64,000 nt of DNA from the NCBI GenBank assembly GCA_002412775.1, contig DHVT01000023.1, positions 1 through 64,000 of the forward strand. Reading direction: 5' to 3'. The notes under the pieces are model-generated. The model ran no database searches and was not told where the DNA came from. It saw only the letters and a list, made by a program, of their open reading frames with translations. The DNA is from Firmicutes bacterium UBA5201 (GTDB lineage: Bacteria; Bacillota; Clostridia; Peptostreptococcales; Acidaminobacteraceae). The position numbers were made by a program, and so were the translations under genes. Position 1 is the first letter of the stretch. Each line of letters begins with the position of its first letter. Shown here piece after piece: positions 52,533 to 61,604 of the stretch.

Positions 52533-53024
52533 TTATATCCTGGATATTGGGCTGATGAATTCTTGTTGTGGTCCCTTATCATCAATTCTTCTGATTTCTC
52601 TATAATCATTTTTGGTATAATTGTGAATTAAGTTACGCCAGAATTTTATTGCGATTACATTGTAATCAAATTGTGAGACCCTCCATCTACCAGTATATTG
52701 ATCCAATATTTTTGTTGCCGCTTCTTGACTGATTCCATTGTGTCTATACTTTCGCATTATAAAAAAATGTCTAAAATAGAATGTTTCTTCATCAGTCAGA
52801 AATTTTATCACTGCCACTCCTGCAACTCTACTATCCACTTTTATCACAAAGGATTTATACTCACTCTGGTCTATGTATTCCTCAATGTCATCTGGCAACT
52901 TGTATTTTCCACTATTATCAACATCCATTCCTTGCATTTCGCTAAAATCATATCCAAAATACTGCCATATGTTCATGAATAATTCCCGGTTCATTTGAGA
53001 TACTTTCTCTAATTCCAGATTCAT
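52533..53024 (-). CDS. GNAT-family acetyltransferase
   Basis: 163 residues. The acetyl-CoA-binding loop looks like RKYRHNGISQEAATKILDQY, and the core strand is YKSFVIKVDSRVAGVAVIKF. The substrate is unknown. GGAGAGACAAG precedes the ATG. It stands alone between two repeats. Confidence 0.75.
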   Translation of the reverse strand: MNLELEKVSQMNRELFMNIWQYFGYDFSEMQGMDVDNSGKYKLPDDIEEYIDQSEYKSFVIKVDSRVAGVAVIKFLTDEETFYFRHFFIMRKYRHNGISQEAATKILDQYTGRWRVSQFDYNVIAIKFWRNLIHNYTKNDYREIRRIDDKGPQQEFISPISRI

Positions 53025-53092
53025 CTTGTCTCTCCGTTTAGTCCGTTTTTTTCAGTACTCAGATGCATAAGAAACATTTATATTATTGAACA

Positions 53093-53108
53093 ACCGTACC
53101 GGTACGGT
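53093..53108. repeat. GTACC-core palindrome, copy 6
   Basis: Perfect 16-bp ACCGTACCGGTACGGT. Lies between the ABC permease and GNAT genes. Confidence 0.8.
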
Positions 53109-53121
53109 AGATTTTGAAAAG

Positions 53122-53919
53122 TTATAACGGCAATCGTTTTCTATTAAAAATCAATACGCTTGCTCCAAGTAGTGTTAGAGAACCGATTAAATACACGAGA
53201 TTGATTCCGATTGTATCTGCCCCTTGTACCAACTGAATCGGATCATAATACCCGTAAGGTGTCAGTTTACCCAAAATCTCCGCCTGATCTGAAGCATTCG
53301 AAAGCATGTTAAAGAGTAAAAACATAATTGGGACTCCAGAGCCGAACGTGACAGAGTATTTCGCATCATTGAAAATTGCCGAAAACAAAAACACAATCAT
53401 CATCACGAACATGTTCACGAGCATCGTTGTGACATTCAGCCTGAAATACTGCGTTGCATCAAGCTGCCCAGGAAACATCACCTCAGACGTAGCAAAACCT
53501 ACTAAAAATACTAAAACAAAAAGAACGAACATTGAAAATAGAGCATAAAGTCCTTGTGTTATAATAATTTTCACCCTAGAGTGCGGTGTCGACAACAAAT
53601 ACGCAAAAGAACTGTTATCCACCATCTTACAAATCAATTTGTGTCCAAGCAATATCGAATACACCATTGGAAATGCCAACATTAAAAGTCCATATAGCCA
53701 GCTCGCCAAGTAACTGTTAAGATCGGTGAGCATATCAGAAAATCCCATTGCCTGAATGATTCCCGCAGGCATCATATCCGCAAGCTGTTTAAGACTATCC
53801 ATATCATCTGGATTAAACATCGAAATCATAATCGTGGTATACATCGTCAAAACGGAAAAAAAGATCAACAAAAGCATCCAATGCTTCTTAATATTGGCGA
53901 CAAACAAAGTCATAATCAT
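53122..53919 (-). CDS. ABC-2 type permease
   Basis: 265 residues, six helices (including MLLLIFFSVLTMYTTIMISM; SMFVLFVLVFLVGFATSEV). AAGGAGG is 7 bases before the ATG, which overlaps the ATPase stop (ATGA). Substrate unknown; the TetR regulator suggests detoxification. Confidence 0.88.
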   Translation of the reverse strand: MIMTLFVANIKKHWMLLLIFFSVLTMYTTIMISMFNPDDMDSLKQLADMMPAGIIQAMGFSDMLTDLNSYLASWLYGLLMLAFPMVYSILLGHKLICKMVDNSSFAYLLSTPHSRVKIIITQGLYALFSMFVLFVLVFLVGFATSEVMFPGQLDATQYFRLNVTTMLVNMFVMMIVFLFSAIFNDAKYSVTFGSGVPIMFLLFNMLSNASDQAEILGKLTPYGYYDPIQLVQGADTIGINLVYLIGSLTLLGASVLIFNRKRLPL

Positions 53920-54800
53920 TTTGCAACCTCCTTGTTGTAATACTGCATAAACAAATCCTCTAGCGTCTGAGCCTTGGACTCTAGCTGCAAAACTTCAATC
54001 CCGGCAAGTGCCTTCACAAAAGCATCCACGTTCTCCCTCGGTACCATTACCTCGAGTGCATCTCCAACAGGCGTAACTGCATAATCTGTTGACAGTAAAC
54101 CTTCTGCCTCAACTAAATTCGACACGCCAACGTGATACCTCACAACAGACGATTTGCTAAGCGAAGCCACATCCGAAGTATGCACGATTCGTCCATCACG
54201 AATAATAATCACATCATCACAAGTCTTATCCACTTCCTCAAAAATATGACTCGACATCAGAATCGTCTTACCTTTCTTTTTCTCATCCTTAACCAGTTCG
54301 ACAAAGCGCTTTTGCATCAAAGGATCGAGTCCGCTCGTTGGCTCATCAAGCACCAATACCTTGGGGTCATGCATAAATGCAGCGATAATCGCAAGCTTTT
54401 GCTTATTGCCCTTTGATAACTTTTTAATCTTGCCTGAAGGATCCAAATCGAAACGATCAAACAACTCATCGACATTCTTTTTATTATTTGTGCCTCGCAT
54501 CTGATTTAAGAATTTCAAAAATTCTTGCCCCTTCATGCCATCGAGAAATGCGATTTCACCAGGCACATAACCCAGCATCCTCTGAATCTCTGGTGCTTGC
54601 TTAACAGAATCCAGCCCGTTTATCGTACAAAATCCGCTATTTGGTGCCATAAACCCCATAATCGCCCTAATCGTCGTCGTCTTTCCAGCGCCGTTTGGTC
54701 CGAGATAACCTGTCACTTTACCTTCATTGATTTTGAAATCCAGATCAAAAACGCCTTTGCCACTGGGGTAAGTCAACGTCAGCTTTGAAACTTCAATCAT
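53916..54800 (-). CDS. ABC transporter ATPase
   Basis: 294 residues. Walker A GPNGAGKTT; the signature is LSKGNKQK; Walker B KVLVLDEPTSGLDPLMQ; switch His in MSSHIFEEVDK. Middle gene of the TetR-ATPase-permease operon, overlapping both neighbours by 4 bases. Confidence 0.93.
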   Translation of the reverse strand: MIEVSKLTLTYPSGKGVFDLDFKINEGKVTGYLGPNGAGKTTTIRAIMGFMAPNSGFCTINGLDSVKQAPEIQRMLGYVPGEIAFLDGMKGQEFLKFLNQMRGTNNKKNVDELFDRFDLDPSGKIKKLSKGNKQKLAIIAAFMHDPKVLVLDEPTSGLDPLMQKRFVELVKDEKKKGKTILMSSHIFEEVDKTCDDVIIIRDGRIVHTSDVASLSKSSVVRYHVGVSNLVEAEGLLSTDYAVTPVGDALEVMVPRENVDAFVKALAGIEVLQLESKAQTLEDLFMQYYNKEVAK

Positions 54801-55411
54801 ATAAACTCCTCCTTGTATAGGCTCGTCTTGAGCACCTTCATAGCACTTGTCATTTCACGTTCAATGACATCTAAAGCCGTTTCATCGAATACGGTAAACT
54901 GATTACTTAAACCTTCACCCATCCACCTGATCATTTTTGCCAACTGCTCAAGATCCACATCGGACTTGAACTTCGTAGTGTCCACTCCATCCAGTGTCAT
55001 GGTCATCCCAAGGGAAAGAGACTTTGTAATCACTTCCATAACACCCTCCAGCACTTCCGGGTCCCGTTCGTAGTAAAACCGCATTATAAATTTGAACAAA
55101 TTGGGATGCTTTCTTAAAATAGACATTTCAGCTTGACTATAAGTCTCAATTCGTTTAAAAAAATCGGTTATTTCCATCACCTTGAGGTTTGAAAACGTCT
55201 CAATGAATAAAACAAAGCAATGATCCATCAAGAAAAAATAAAACTCTTTTTTTGTCCGGAAATAATGAAACACCATTGATTTCGCAATTCCGGCCTCTTT
55301 GGCGATATCCGACACGGATGCTTTTGAATAGCTATTCGCCCCAAATATTTTGTAACCGGCATTGATAATCCTCAACCGCTTTTCATCACTGAGTTCATGA
55401 AACACTTCCAA
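54797..55411 (-). CDS. TetR-family regulator
   Basis: 204 residues. HTH ASVSDIAKEAGIAKSMVFHYF near residue 32. The TTG start at 55411 has AAAGGAGGGGG. It overlaps the ATPase start (ATGA), so the operon is self-regulated. Confidence 0.9.
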   Translation of the reverse strand: MEVFHELSDEKRLRIINAGYKIFGANSYSKASVSDIAKEAGIAKSMVFHYFRTKKEFYFFLMDHCFVLFIETFSNLKVMEITDFFKRIETYSQAEMSILRKHPNLFKFIMRFYYERDPEVLEGVMEVITKSLSLGMTMTLDGVDTTKFKSDVDLEQLAKMIRWMGEGLSNQFTVFDETALDVIEREMTSAMKVLKTSLYKEEFI

Positions 55412-55440
55412 GGTTCCCCCTCCTTTGTTTTAATTACGAT

Positions 55441-55474
55441 AAACCGATTCGGTCGATTTGATTATATTATACAC
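55441..55474 (-). promoter_or_regulatory. Probable TetR operator and -10
   Basis: CCGATTCGG at 55444-55452 is a short dyad, next to TATAAT on the minus strand (about 55467-55472). No clear -35 was found. Confidence 0.45.
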
Positions 55475-55550
55475 TTTTAACGACTAAAACATATTAAAAA
55501 TGGATTAAATGTCATCCATTTGCAAAACAAGTATGGAAAAATGGCTGAAT

Positions 55551-55578
55551 AAAAAAAGAGCTAATCAGCTCTTTTTTT
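55551..55578. terminator. Orphan bidirectional terminator
   Basis: AAAAAAAGAGCT and its complement around AATC, with A and T runs on each side. No intact gene ends here; it may belong to the decayed region upstream. Confidence 0.75.
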
Positions 55579-55646
55579 GTTTTTTGCTATTCAAAATCCT
55601 CAAACCGACTATCATCCAGTAAGATTTTAATATTAACTTCATTAAA

Positions 55647-55683
55647 AAGTTACCATCGTTTCCGCCATACCGGTACCCGGTAT
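55647..55683. repeat. GTACC-core repeat, copy 7
   Basis: AAGTTACCATCGTTTCCGCC followed by ATACCGG-tac-CCGGTAT. The left 25 bases differ from the copy at 57774 at three sites. Confidence 0.8.
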
Positions 55684-55793
55684 TTCTGACATCCGTTACA
55701 GAGGTTTCCATATCACTCCATTTTTCTTGGCAGTCAAATAAGTATTCTTTAATCCACTTTTCATGTTGTGACCTACTTGTATTGTCTCACTGG

Positions 55794-55904
55794 CTAATTT
55801 TTTTTGGCGGGAGAGATTTCGACAGTTTCTCTTCGTCCTTTCAATTCGCCTTTATTAATTCTAATCGCTTCATCAAGTCCCAAAATAATACTATCACAAC
55901 TCAT
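55794..55904 (-). pseudogene. Truncated HTH antitoxin-like gene
   Basis: A 36-residue frame starts at 55904 with AAGGAGG upstream: MSCDSIILGLDEAIR, INKGELKGRRETVEIS. This is the N-terminal pattern of HigA/XRE-type antitoxins (SIIxGLxEAI... KGxxxGR), but the HTH is missing and the frame ends at TAG after SPAKKN. No toxin gene was recognised next to it. Confidence 0.5.
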
Positions 55905-55965
55905 TTTTCAGACCTCCTTCATTACAAATCTAGTCAATCTACCGCTTCCCTTCACTCATGTTTTT

Positions 55966-56223
55966 TTACTTCTCTTCAATTCCATTCTCATCATGATAGA
56001 TAAATTTATCAAAGTTAAGTTGCTTTGCAATATTATAAATATCTTTTGAACTTACCTCATCTAACTTAATACCTTTCTCTTTCGCATATTGATGTATTGA
56101 GTCGCGATATTGATTCAGTTCATCTGAGGTAAGAACATCGTTTAGTGTTATAGATGGCTCTTTCTTGCGTTGAGTACTTCTTAAGATTTGGTCAATCTCA
56201 TTTCTTGTTAATACTTTTCCCAT
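55966..56223 (-). CDS. Small hypothetical protein
   Basis: 85 residues from the ATG at 56223 (AGAGGGGGC upstream). Highly charged, helical, with LTRNEIDQILRSTQRKK. No family was recognised. It lies between an antitoxin fragment and the exonuclease III gene; whether it is a toxin or a partner is not shown. Confidence 0.55.
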   Translation of the reverse strand: MGKVLTRNEIDQILRSTQRKKEPSITLNDVLTSDELNQYRDSIHQYAKEKGIKLDEVSSKDIYNIAKQLNFDKFIYHDENGIEEK

Positions 56224-56266
56224 AATGCCCCCTCTTGTATTTAACCGCCGGGTGGTTGCCTGGCAC

Positions 56267-57103
56267 CTAATCGAGTTTAATGTCAATTTCGAGCACTATC
56301 GGTGTATGATCTTGTCTTTCTCCAGAGTCTACCATCTCGGATTTGACAACTTTGTCTGCAAGTCGGTCACTCACCAACCAATAGTCGATTCTCCAGCCTG
56401 AGTTATTGATTTTACTTGTTTTCACCCTTTGTCCCCACCAAGTATAAACCCCTGCCAAATCCCTATGCAAGTGTCTAAAAGTATCTGTAAATCCTTTGCT
56501 TAGCAGATTTGTAAAGCCTTCGCGTTCTTCATCTGTAAATCCTGCTGATTCGTGATTGTTTTTTGGATGCGCTAAGTCAATCTCTTTATGGGCCACATTA
56601 TAGTCTCCAGTCGCCAAGACAGGTTTTTCTTGATCTAGGCTTTGAAGATATTCAGCATACTTTTCATCCCAAACTTGTCTTTCTTTTAGTCTTTTAAGAC
56701 CATCTCCCGCATTGGGTGTATAGACTTGAGTGACGTAAAATGTTCCGAAATCCAGAGTGATAATTCTTCCTTCTGAGTCCATTGGTTCTGGAGCATCAAT
56801 TTTAGGATTAGAAACCACTGGAGAGTACTGTTCTTTGTACAAAAACATGGTCCCTGCATAACCTTTTCTAGCGGGTTCCTGAGAGGTGCTCCATACGTAG
56901 GAGTAGCCTCTAAAATGTTCTGCTAAATACTCCATATGCTTCTTGCTTGGCCCGTCAACGGGTAGTTTCGTCTCTTGAAGTGCGATTACGTCTGCATCCA
57001 TCTCCATAATAGTATCCATAACCTGTCTCGTTAACACAGCCCTATTTGAATCACTTGTCAAAGCTGCATTCAACGAGTCTATATTCCATGAAATTAATTT
57101 CAA
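56267..57103 (-). CDS. exoA: Exodeoxyribonuclease III / AP endonuclease
   Basis: 278 residues. Motifs SWNIDSLNA, ALQETKLP, ATGDYNVAHKEIDL, WRIDYWLVS and DHTPIVLEI: full catalytic set of the ExoIII family. GAGGAGAG upstream. Repairs abasic sites. Confidence 0.93.
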   Translation of the reverse strand: MKLISWNIDSLNAALTSDSNRAVLTRQVMDTIMEMDADVIALQETKLPVDGPSKKHMEYLAEHFRGYSYVWSTSQEPARKGYAGTMFLYKEQYSPVVSNPKIDAPEPMDSEGRIITLDFGTFYVTQVYTPNAGDGLKRLKERQVWDEKYAEYLQSLDQEKPVLATGDYNVAHKEIDLAHPKNNHESAGFTDEEREGFTNLLSKGFTDTFRHLHRDLAGVYTWWGQRVKTSKINNSGWRIDYWLVSDRLADKVVKSEMVDSGERQDHTPIVLEIDIKLD

Positions 57104-57124
57104 TACTCTCCTCCTTTTGATGCC

Positions 57125-57508
57125 TTAAGTTCTTCTAATAACTTCAACTTCATAACCATCCGGATCAGTTACAAAATAGTATCTTGGTTCTTCTCCAGGA
57201 AGGCCCATCAGTTTGCTGACCTTATACCCCATTAGTTCATGGCTTTTGTGTGATGCCTCTAAATCAGATGTGCCTACCGCCAGGTGACTGAAGCCATTGC
57301 CGATAACATAAGGCTTTTCCGGATTATAATTATAAGTAAGTTCAATCTCATAATGCCCTGATTCGTCGGTTAAAAAAACCAGAGTAAATTCATGTTCCGG
57401 AAAATCTCTACGCTTGGTTTCTCTAAACCCAAGGGCATTTTTATAAAACGCTAAAGATTTTTCAAGGTCCATAACGCGTAAACAAGTGTGTAACATCGAA
57501 TATTCCAT
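57125..57508 (-). CDS. gloA: Lactoylglutathione lyase (glyoxalase I)
   Basis: 127 residues. Metal ligands are the His in MLHTCLRV, Glu in YEIELTYN, His in FSHLAVG and Glu in YEVEVI. Detoxifies methylglyoxal thiol adducts. Its start lies at a ribosome site AAGAGGAG. Just upstream of exoA in the same direction. Confidence 0.92.
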   Translation of the reverse strand: MEYSMLHTCLRVMDLEKSLAFYKNALGFRETKRRDFPEHEFTLVFLTDESGHYEIELTYNYNPEKPYVIGNGFSHLAVGTSDLEASHKSHELMGYKVSKLMGLPGEEPRYYFVTDPDGYEVEVIRRT

Positions 57509-57626
57509 AGTTGATCTCCTCTTATAATTGTAATGGGTTCTGCTATATTTCTTACTAAAATCATAACATTTTTCATTAAAAAACTACTTATATTATACCA
57601 TAGGTCTATCTCAATTTGGGTTGAAG

Positions 57627-57643
57627 GAATGCCGAAGGCATTC
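57627..57643. repeat. GAATGCC/GGCATTC hairpin repeat, copy B
   Basis: GAATGCC-gaa-GGCATTC after ATTTGGGTTGAAG. Followed by GGTACC, so it sits within the 57.6-57.8 kb repeat cluster. The 307-base gap 57509-57815 holds this and the two copies below. Confidence 0.75.
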
Positions 57644-57703
57644 GGTACCAGTTAGACTGTGGTCGTTGGTCTGGGGAATGGGCTGGTCATAGCAATGTAT
57701 ACA

Positions 57704-57743
57704 GTGAGTTATTGCCGGAACCGCCGCTTAGTAACCTGGTACC
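57704..57743. repeat. GTACC-core repeat, copy 8
   Basis: GTGAGTTATTGCCGGAACC, CCGC and later CCTGGTACC. The left 14 bases match copy 3 at 40710 exactly. Confidence 0.75.
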
Positions 57744-57773
57744 ATTTTCATAGAAAACACTAAACACTTCCAA

Positions 57774-57813
57774 AAGTTACCGCCGTTTCCGCCGTACCAG
57801 TACCTGGTACGCC
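57774..57813. repeat. GTACC-core repeat, copy 9
   Basis: AAGTTACCGCCGTTTCCGCC followed by GTACCAG-tac-CTGGTAC. It ends two bases before the stop of the REC-GGDEF gene. Confidence 0.85.
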
Positions 57814-57815
57814 TC

Positions 57816-58763
57816 CTATTGGTCTTGCCAAACCACAACTTGTTTTCTACCATTATTTTTGCCCGCATATAGTGCTTGATCCGCTTTATCAATAAATGCC
57901 TCAATACTCTCATGCGATTTATAACAACAGCTTCCAAAAGTCATGGAGACGTAAATCTTCTCATCATTCACCATAAAACGAGTCGACTCTATTGCTAAAA
58001 GAAGCTTCTCCGCTAGAACACGTGCACCCTCATCATCGGTTTCGGGAAGGAGAAATAAAAACTCTTCACCACCCCATCTTGCTACAGTATCTTGTTTTCG
58101 GATAGTCTCAAGAAAGACCTCCGATATCCTTCTGAGAACTTCATCCCCAAAACGATGCCCATATGAATCGTTAATCTTTTTAAAATAATCAACATCCCCT
58201 AATAAAACGGAAAATACCTTCCCGTTTCTTTCAAAACGATTGATTTCGTGTTCTAATCTCGTTAAAATCTCCCTTCTGTTAAAAAGTTTGGTTAAGGGAT
58301 CAAACATTGAAGCATTTTTCAAGGCTTCGTTAGCTTCTAATAAGAACTGATTTTGGGCATCAATTACCAAACGCATTCTTCTAAGTTCAAGTTGGTGCTT
58401 TACCCGTGCTCTTAACTCCAAACTGTTGAACGGTTTTCGGATATAATCTGCACCACCTATTTCGAACCCTTTGACAATACTCTCAATATCAACTTTTGCA
58501 GTTAAAAAAATAAGTGGAATATCAAACCTAGAATTCAGGCGCTTCATCTCAGCAAAAGTTTCAAACCCATCTAAACCAGGCATCATTACGTCCATAAGGA
58601 TTAGATCGAACTCGTTATTTTTCACAAGTTCAATCGCGGACCACCCATTATCTGCTAAATACAAATCATAACCTTCCGTTTCAAGCAATCTTCCAATTAT
58701 CTCCATGTTTTCCGGAGTATCATCTACTATCAATACTTTAGAGGGGCTATTATTCATTTTCAT
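57816..58763 (-). CDS. Response regulator with GGDEF domain
   Basis: About 315 residues. Receiver domain with phospho-Asp in LILMDVMMPGLDG and Lys in YIRKPF; helical linker; GGDEF domain with LGDVDYFKKINDSYGH and intact RWGGEEFLFL (GGEEF). An active diguanylate cyclase is expected. The ATG at 58763 has GGGAGTG upstream. Last gene of the operon after the kinase. Confidence 0.93.
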   Translation of the reverse strand: MKMNNSPSKVLIVDDTPENMEIIGRLLETEGYDLYLADNGWSAIELVKNNEFDLILMDVMMPGLDGFETFAEMKRLNSRFDIPLIFLTAKVDIESIVKGFEIGGADYIRKPFNSLELRARVKHQLELRRMRLVIDAQNQFLLEANEALKNASMFDPLTKLFNRREILTRLEHEINRFERNGKVFSVLLGDVDYFKKINDSYGHRFGDEVLRRISEVFLETIRKQDTVARWGGEEFLFLLPETDDEGARVLAEKLLLAIESTRFMVNDEKIYVSMTFGSCCYKSHESIEAFIDKADQALYAGKNNGRKQVVVWQDQ

Positions 58764-58781
58764 AACGTTCACACTCCCGAA

Positions 58782-61586
58782 TTATTCTTTAATATTGAAC
58801 GTACTTAGCCATTGAGGGAATTGATGCAATATTTCCTTTATTTTTTTTAAATCATACGAATCAATTGCAGATTTTAGATTCTGAGAAAAATGTAATGTTT
58901 CTGGATGTCTATACAAGTTTCCCAAGTGGCTTAATTGATCCGAAAAGCTACGTATATCACTTACCCGGTTGTTTTGTATACAAATCGACCAAATATCATT
59001 TTTTAAAACGTTTATTTCTGCGAACATGTCACGATCCATGATAGGTTTAAATCTTAAAGAACCATTCTCATCCGCCAAATCAGTTATATCATTCTCTGGT
59101 TGAGGTTCACTAGAGCGTATAAAATCGTTCCTCTGAGATTCCGCATTATCCTTGTAAGGTATCCCCATTAAATGCACTAGAAACACAGAGCCAACGTTCT
59201 CTTCACTAAGTAGTTCAATATTACCTCCCATGATTTCAACAAGGCGTTCAGTAATTGAGAGGCCTAAGCCAGTGCCACCATAATGCTTGTTACTTTGACC
59301 TTCTTTTTGCTTGAAAGGCTCAAATATTTGCAATTGTTGAGACTTTGGAATACCTATCCCGCTATCTTCTACCTTTATCGTAAAATCGATTTGAGATGTT
59401 GACTTATCATATCGGTCAACAGTTACTTCAACCTTAATATAGCCTTTAGGTGTAAATTTGACAGCGTTACCTACTAAATTAAATAGAATTTGACGTATTC
59501 TCACCTCATCGATAAGAATTTGGTTTGGCATAATTGGATCAATAACCGTTTTAAGTTCAATTTTCTTCTCAGCAGCCCGCAAACTAAATACTTGTTCCAC
59601 ATCACTCACTATAGTACTTATATCACCATATGTGTTTTGCAACTCTAACTTTCCCGCTTCTATTTTAGATAGGTCGAGAATATCATTTAGAAGTCCCATT
59701 AGAGTATCGCCAGCCTTTTGAATAGCAGCCAAATAACTTATGTTTCTTTCATCATTTTCATTTTCTTTGATAAGAGAAGCGTATCCTAAAATCGCATGTA
59801 TTGGCGTCCGTATCTCATGTGATATGTTAGCAACAAATTGACTTTTAAGTGTATTGGCGGCTTCTGCATATCTTTTTGCACGCTGCAATTCTTCTTCCAT
59901 CAAGCTTCGTTCCACACTTTTCTCAACTGCATGTGCGAAAGCCTTCAGCGTCGAAAACTCACTTTTTGTCCAAATACGATCGAACTTACATTCATCGAAT
60001 CCAATAAATCCCCAGAATTTTTCACGAACCAAAATAGGAAGTACGATTAGAGAACGGATGTCTTGAGCCTCTAAGAGTTCCCTCGTCCGATCTTCAGGTT
60101 TCATTTGATTGACAACACTAACAAAAGCATCGCCTCGCTTCAATCGTTGCATAAAGCTGCCCACATCATCAAAAGGAATATTTTGAAGATCAGGATTATT
60201 AATCTGGGCCTGCTCAACCCCAGAATTCCATTCTAAACTTTGACTTGTAAATCCGTTGCCTTGAGCGTCATAATTATTAATAAACAAATAGACGCGATCT
60301 ACCATAGTCGCCTCTCCAATTAGATGAAAGCATCTTTGAATTGCATCCATATAATTTAAGTTCGTAATGAGTTCTTTAATAGATAGTGCAACGGCTGACA
60401 AAATTTGTTCTTGTTTTCTCAAGTTGTTTTCTGTACGTTTTTGACGATCAATATCGATATGTGTTCCCAACATCCTAACAGGCTTATGATCCGCATCCCA
60501 CTCAGTGACTTTACCGCGGTCGAGCACCCAGATCCAGCGATTGTCTTTATGCTGCATGCGCACTTCACATTCATACAATTCAGACTTGCCTTCAAAATGT
60601 GCCTGTAAAAGCTTGTTAGACTTCTCAAGGTCATTCGGATGAGTAAATTTGACCCATGTGTCAATGTTAACTGGGTTTAATTCCTGTAATGTGTAACCAA
60701 TAATATCCGCCCACTGTTGGTTAAACACCGTTTCCCCAGTTTGCACTTGCCAGTCCCACATCCCGATTCGAGTACTTTCTGTGGCGAGATTTAATCTCAA
60801 CTCACTTTCTTTCAACTGAATTTCTATGTGTTTACGATGGGTGATATCCCTTGAAACACCTATGATTCCGTTCATATTTCCAAGTTCATCACTGAACGTC
60901 GTCTTAACGGTTTCTAGATGCGCATGATCGCCATTCTCTAAATCCAATGTATTTTCATACACGAGGGTTCTTCCGCTACGTATGGCTTCCCGGTCTGTGT
61001 CGGAGAAAAATTGAGCCTGAGCTGGGTTGGCCACGAGGTCAAAATCAGTCTTACCAATAATCTCATTTTCAGACAGTTTTAACAATTGGGTTGCAAAGGC
61101 TTTATTGCAGCCCAAATAAACGCCATTTAAATCTTTGAAAAAAATCAAATCTTCAATAGCATCAATCATGGATCTAATGAATCGCTTCTGATTCTGAAGC
61201 TCATTTTGAACGGACTTTCTCACGGTAATGTCTTTTGACGTACCGATCGTCCCAACGATCTCACCGTTATCATCATAAACTGGTGATTTGAAAGTTTCAA
61301 ACCACCGCCCCCCTGTAGCATCCTCAATAATCTCTTCAATAATTTTTTTTTCACCCGTTTCCATGACTTTTATATCGTCCGCCCTATAGGCCTTAGCTAA
61401 CTCAATAGGCCATATATCAAGATCTGTCTTACCCAGTATTTCCTGTCTCGTTTTACCGCAGCCTTCCGCAAACAATTGATTTACAAAGAGAAATTTACCC
61501 TCTTTATCCTTATACCAAGCCATATAGGGCATCGCTTCCATAAATCCCAACAGTTGTTCTTTATTTATCAAATCCGTCCCATTCAT
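58782..61586 (-). CDS. Multi-PAS/GAF sensor histidine kinase
   Basis: 934 residues, no membrane helix, so cytoplasmic. Three PAS domains (about 10-125, 130-255, 265-385), GAF (about 400-565), HisKA with phospho-His in NISHEIRTPIHAIL, HATPase with NLVGNAVKFTP, DSGIGIP and GGTGLGLSI. A C-terminal helical part (about 840-934) lacks an obvious phosphoacceptor His. TTGGAGG precedes the ATG. Likely partners: the NarL regulator upstream and the REC-GGDEF downstream. Confidence 0.93.
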   Translation of the reverse strand: MNGTDLINKEQLLGFMEAMPYMAWYKDKEGKFLFVNQLFAEGCGKTRQEILGKTDLDIWPIELAKAYRADDIKVMETGEKKIIEEIIEDATGGRWFETFKSPVYDDNGEIVGTIGTSKDITVRKSVQNELQNQKRFIRSMIDAIEDLIFFKDLNGVYLGCNKAFATQLLKLSENEIIGKTDFDLVANPAQAQFFSDTDREAIRSGRTLVYENTLDLENGDHAHLETVKTTFSDELGNMNGIIGVSRDITHRKHIEIQLKESELRLNLATESTRIGMWDWQVQTGETVFNQQWADIIGYTLQELNPVNIDTWVKFTHPNDLEKSNKLLQAHFEGKSELYECEVRMQHKDNRWIWVLDRGKVTEWDADHKPVRMLGTHIDIDRQKRTENNLRKQEQILSAVALSIKELITNLNYMDAIQRCFHLIGEATMVDRVYLFINNYDAQGNGFTSQSLEWNSGVEQAQINNPDLQNIPFDDVGSFMQRLKRGDAFVSVVNQMKPEDRTRELLEAQDIRSLIVLPILVREKFWGFIGFDECKFDRIWTKSEFSTLKAFAHAVEKSVERSLMEEELQRAKRYAEAANTLKSQFVANISHEIRTPIHAILGYASLIKENENDERNISYLAAIQKAGDTLMGLLNDILDLSKIEAGKLELQNTYGDISTIVSDVEQVFSLRAAEKKIELKTVIDPIMPNQILIDEVRIRQILFNLVGNAVKFTPKGYIKVEVTVDRYDKSTSQIDFTIKVEDSGIGIPKSQQLQIFEPFKQKEGQSNKHYGGTGLGLSITERLVEIMGGNIELLSEENVGSVFLVHLMGIPYKDNAESQRNDFIRSSEPQPENDITDLADENGSLRFKPIMDRDMFAEINVLKNDIWSICIQNNRVSDIRSFSDQLSHLGNLYRHPETLHFSQNLKSAIDSYDLKKIKEILHQFPQWLSTFNIKE

Positions 61587-61604
61587 ATGTACCTCCAATT
61601 TCCA

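Noticed and set aside
55794..56223. Toxin-antitoxin system with the 85-residue protein as toxin
   Set aside because: The antitoxin frame is truncated and the small protein shows no toxin motif.
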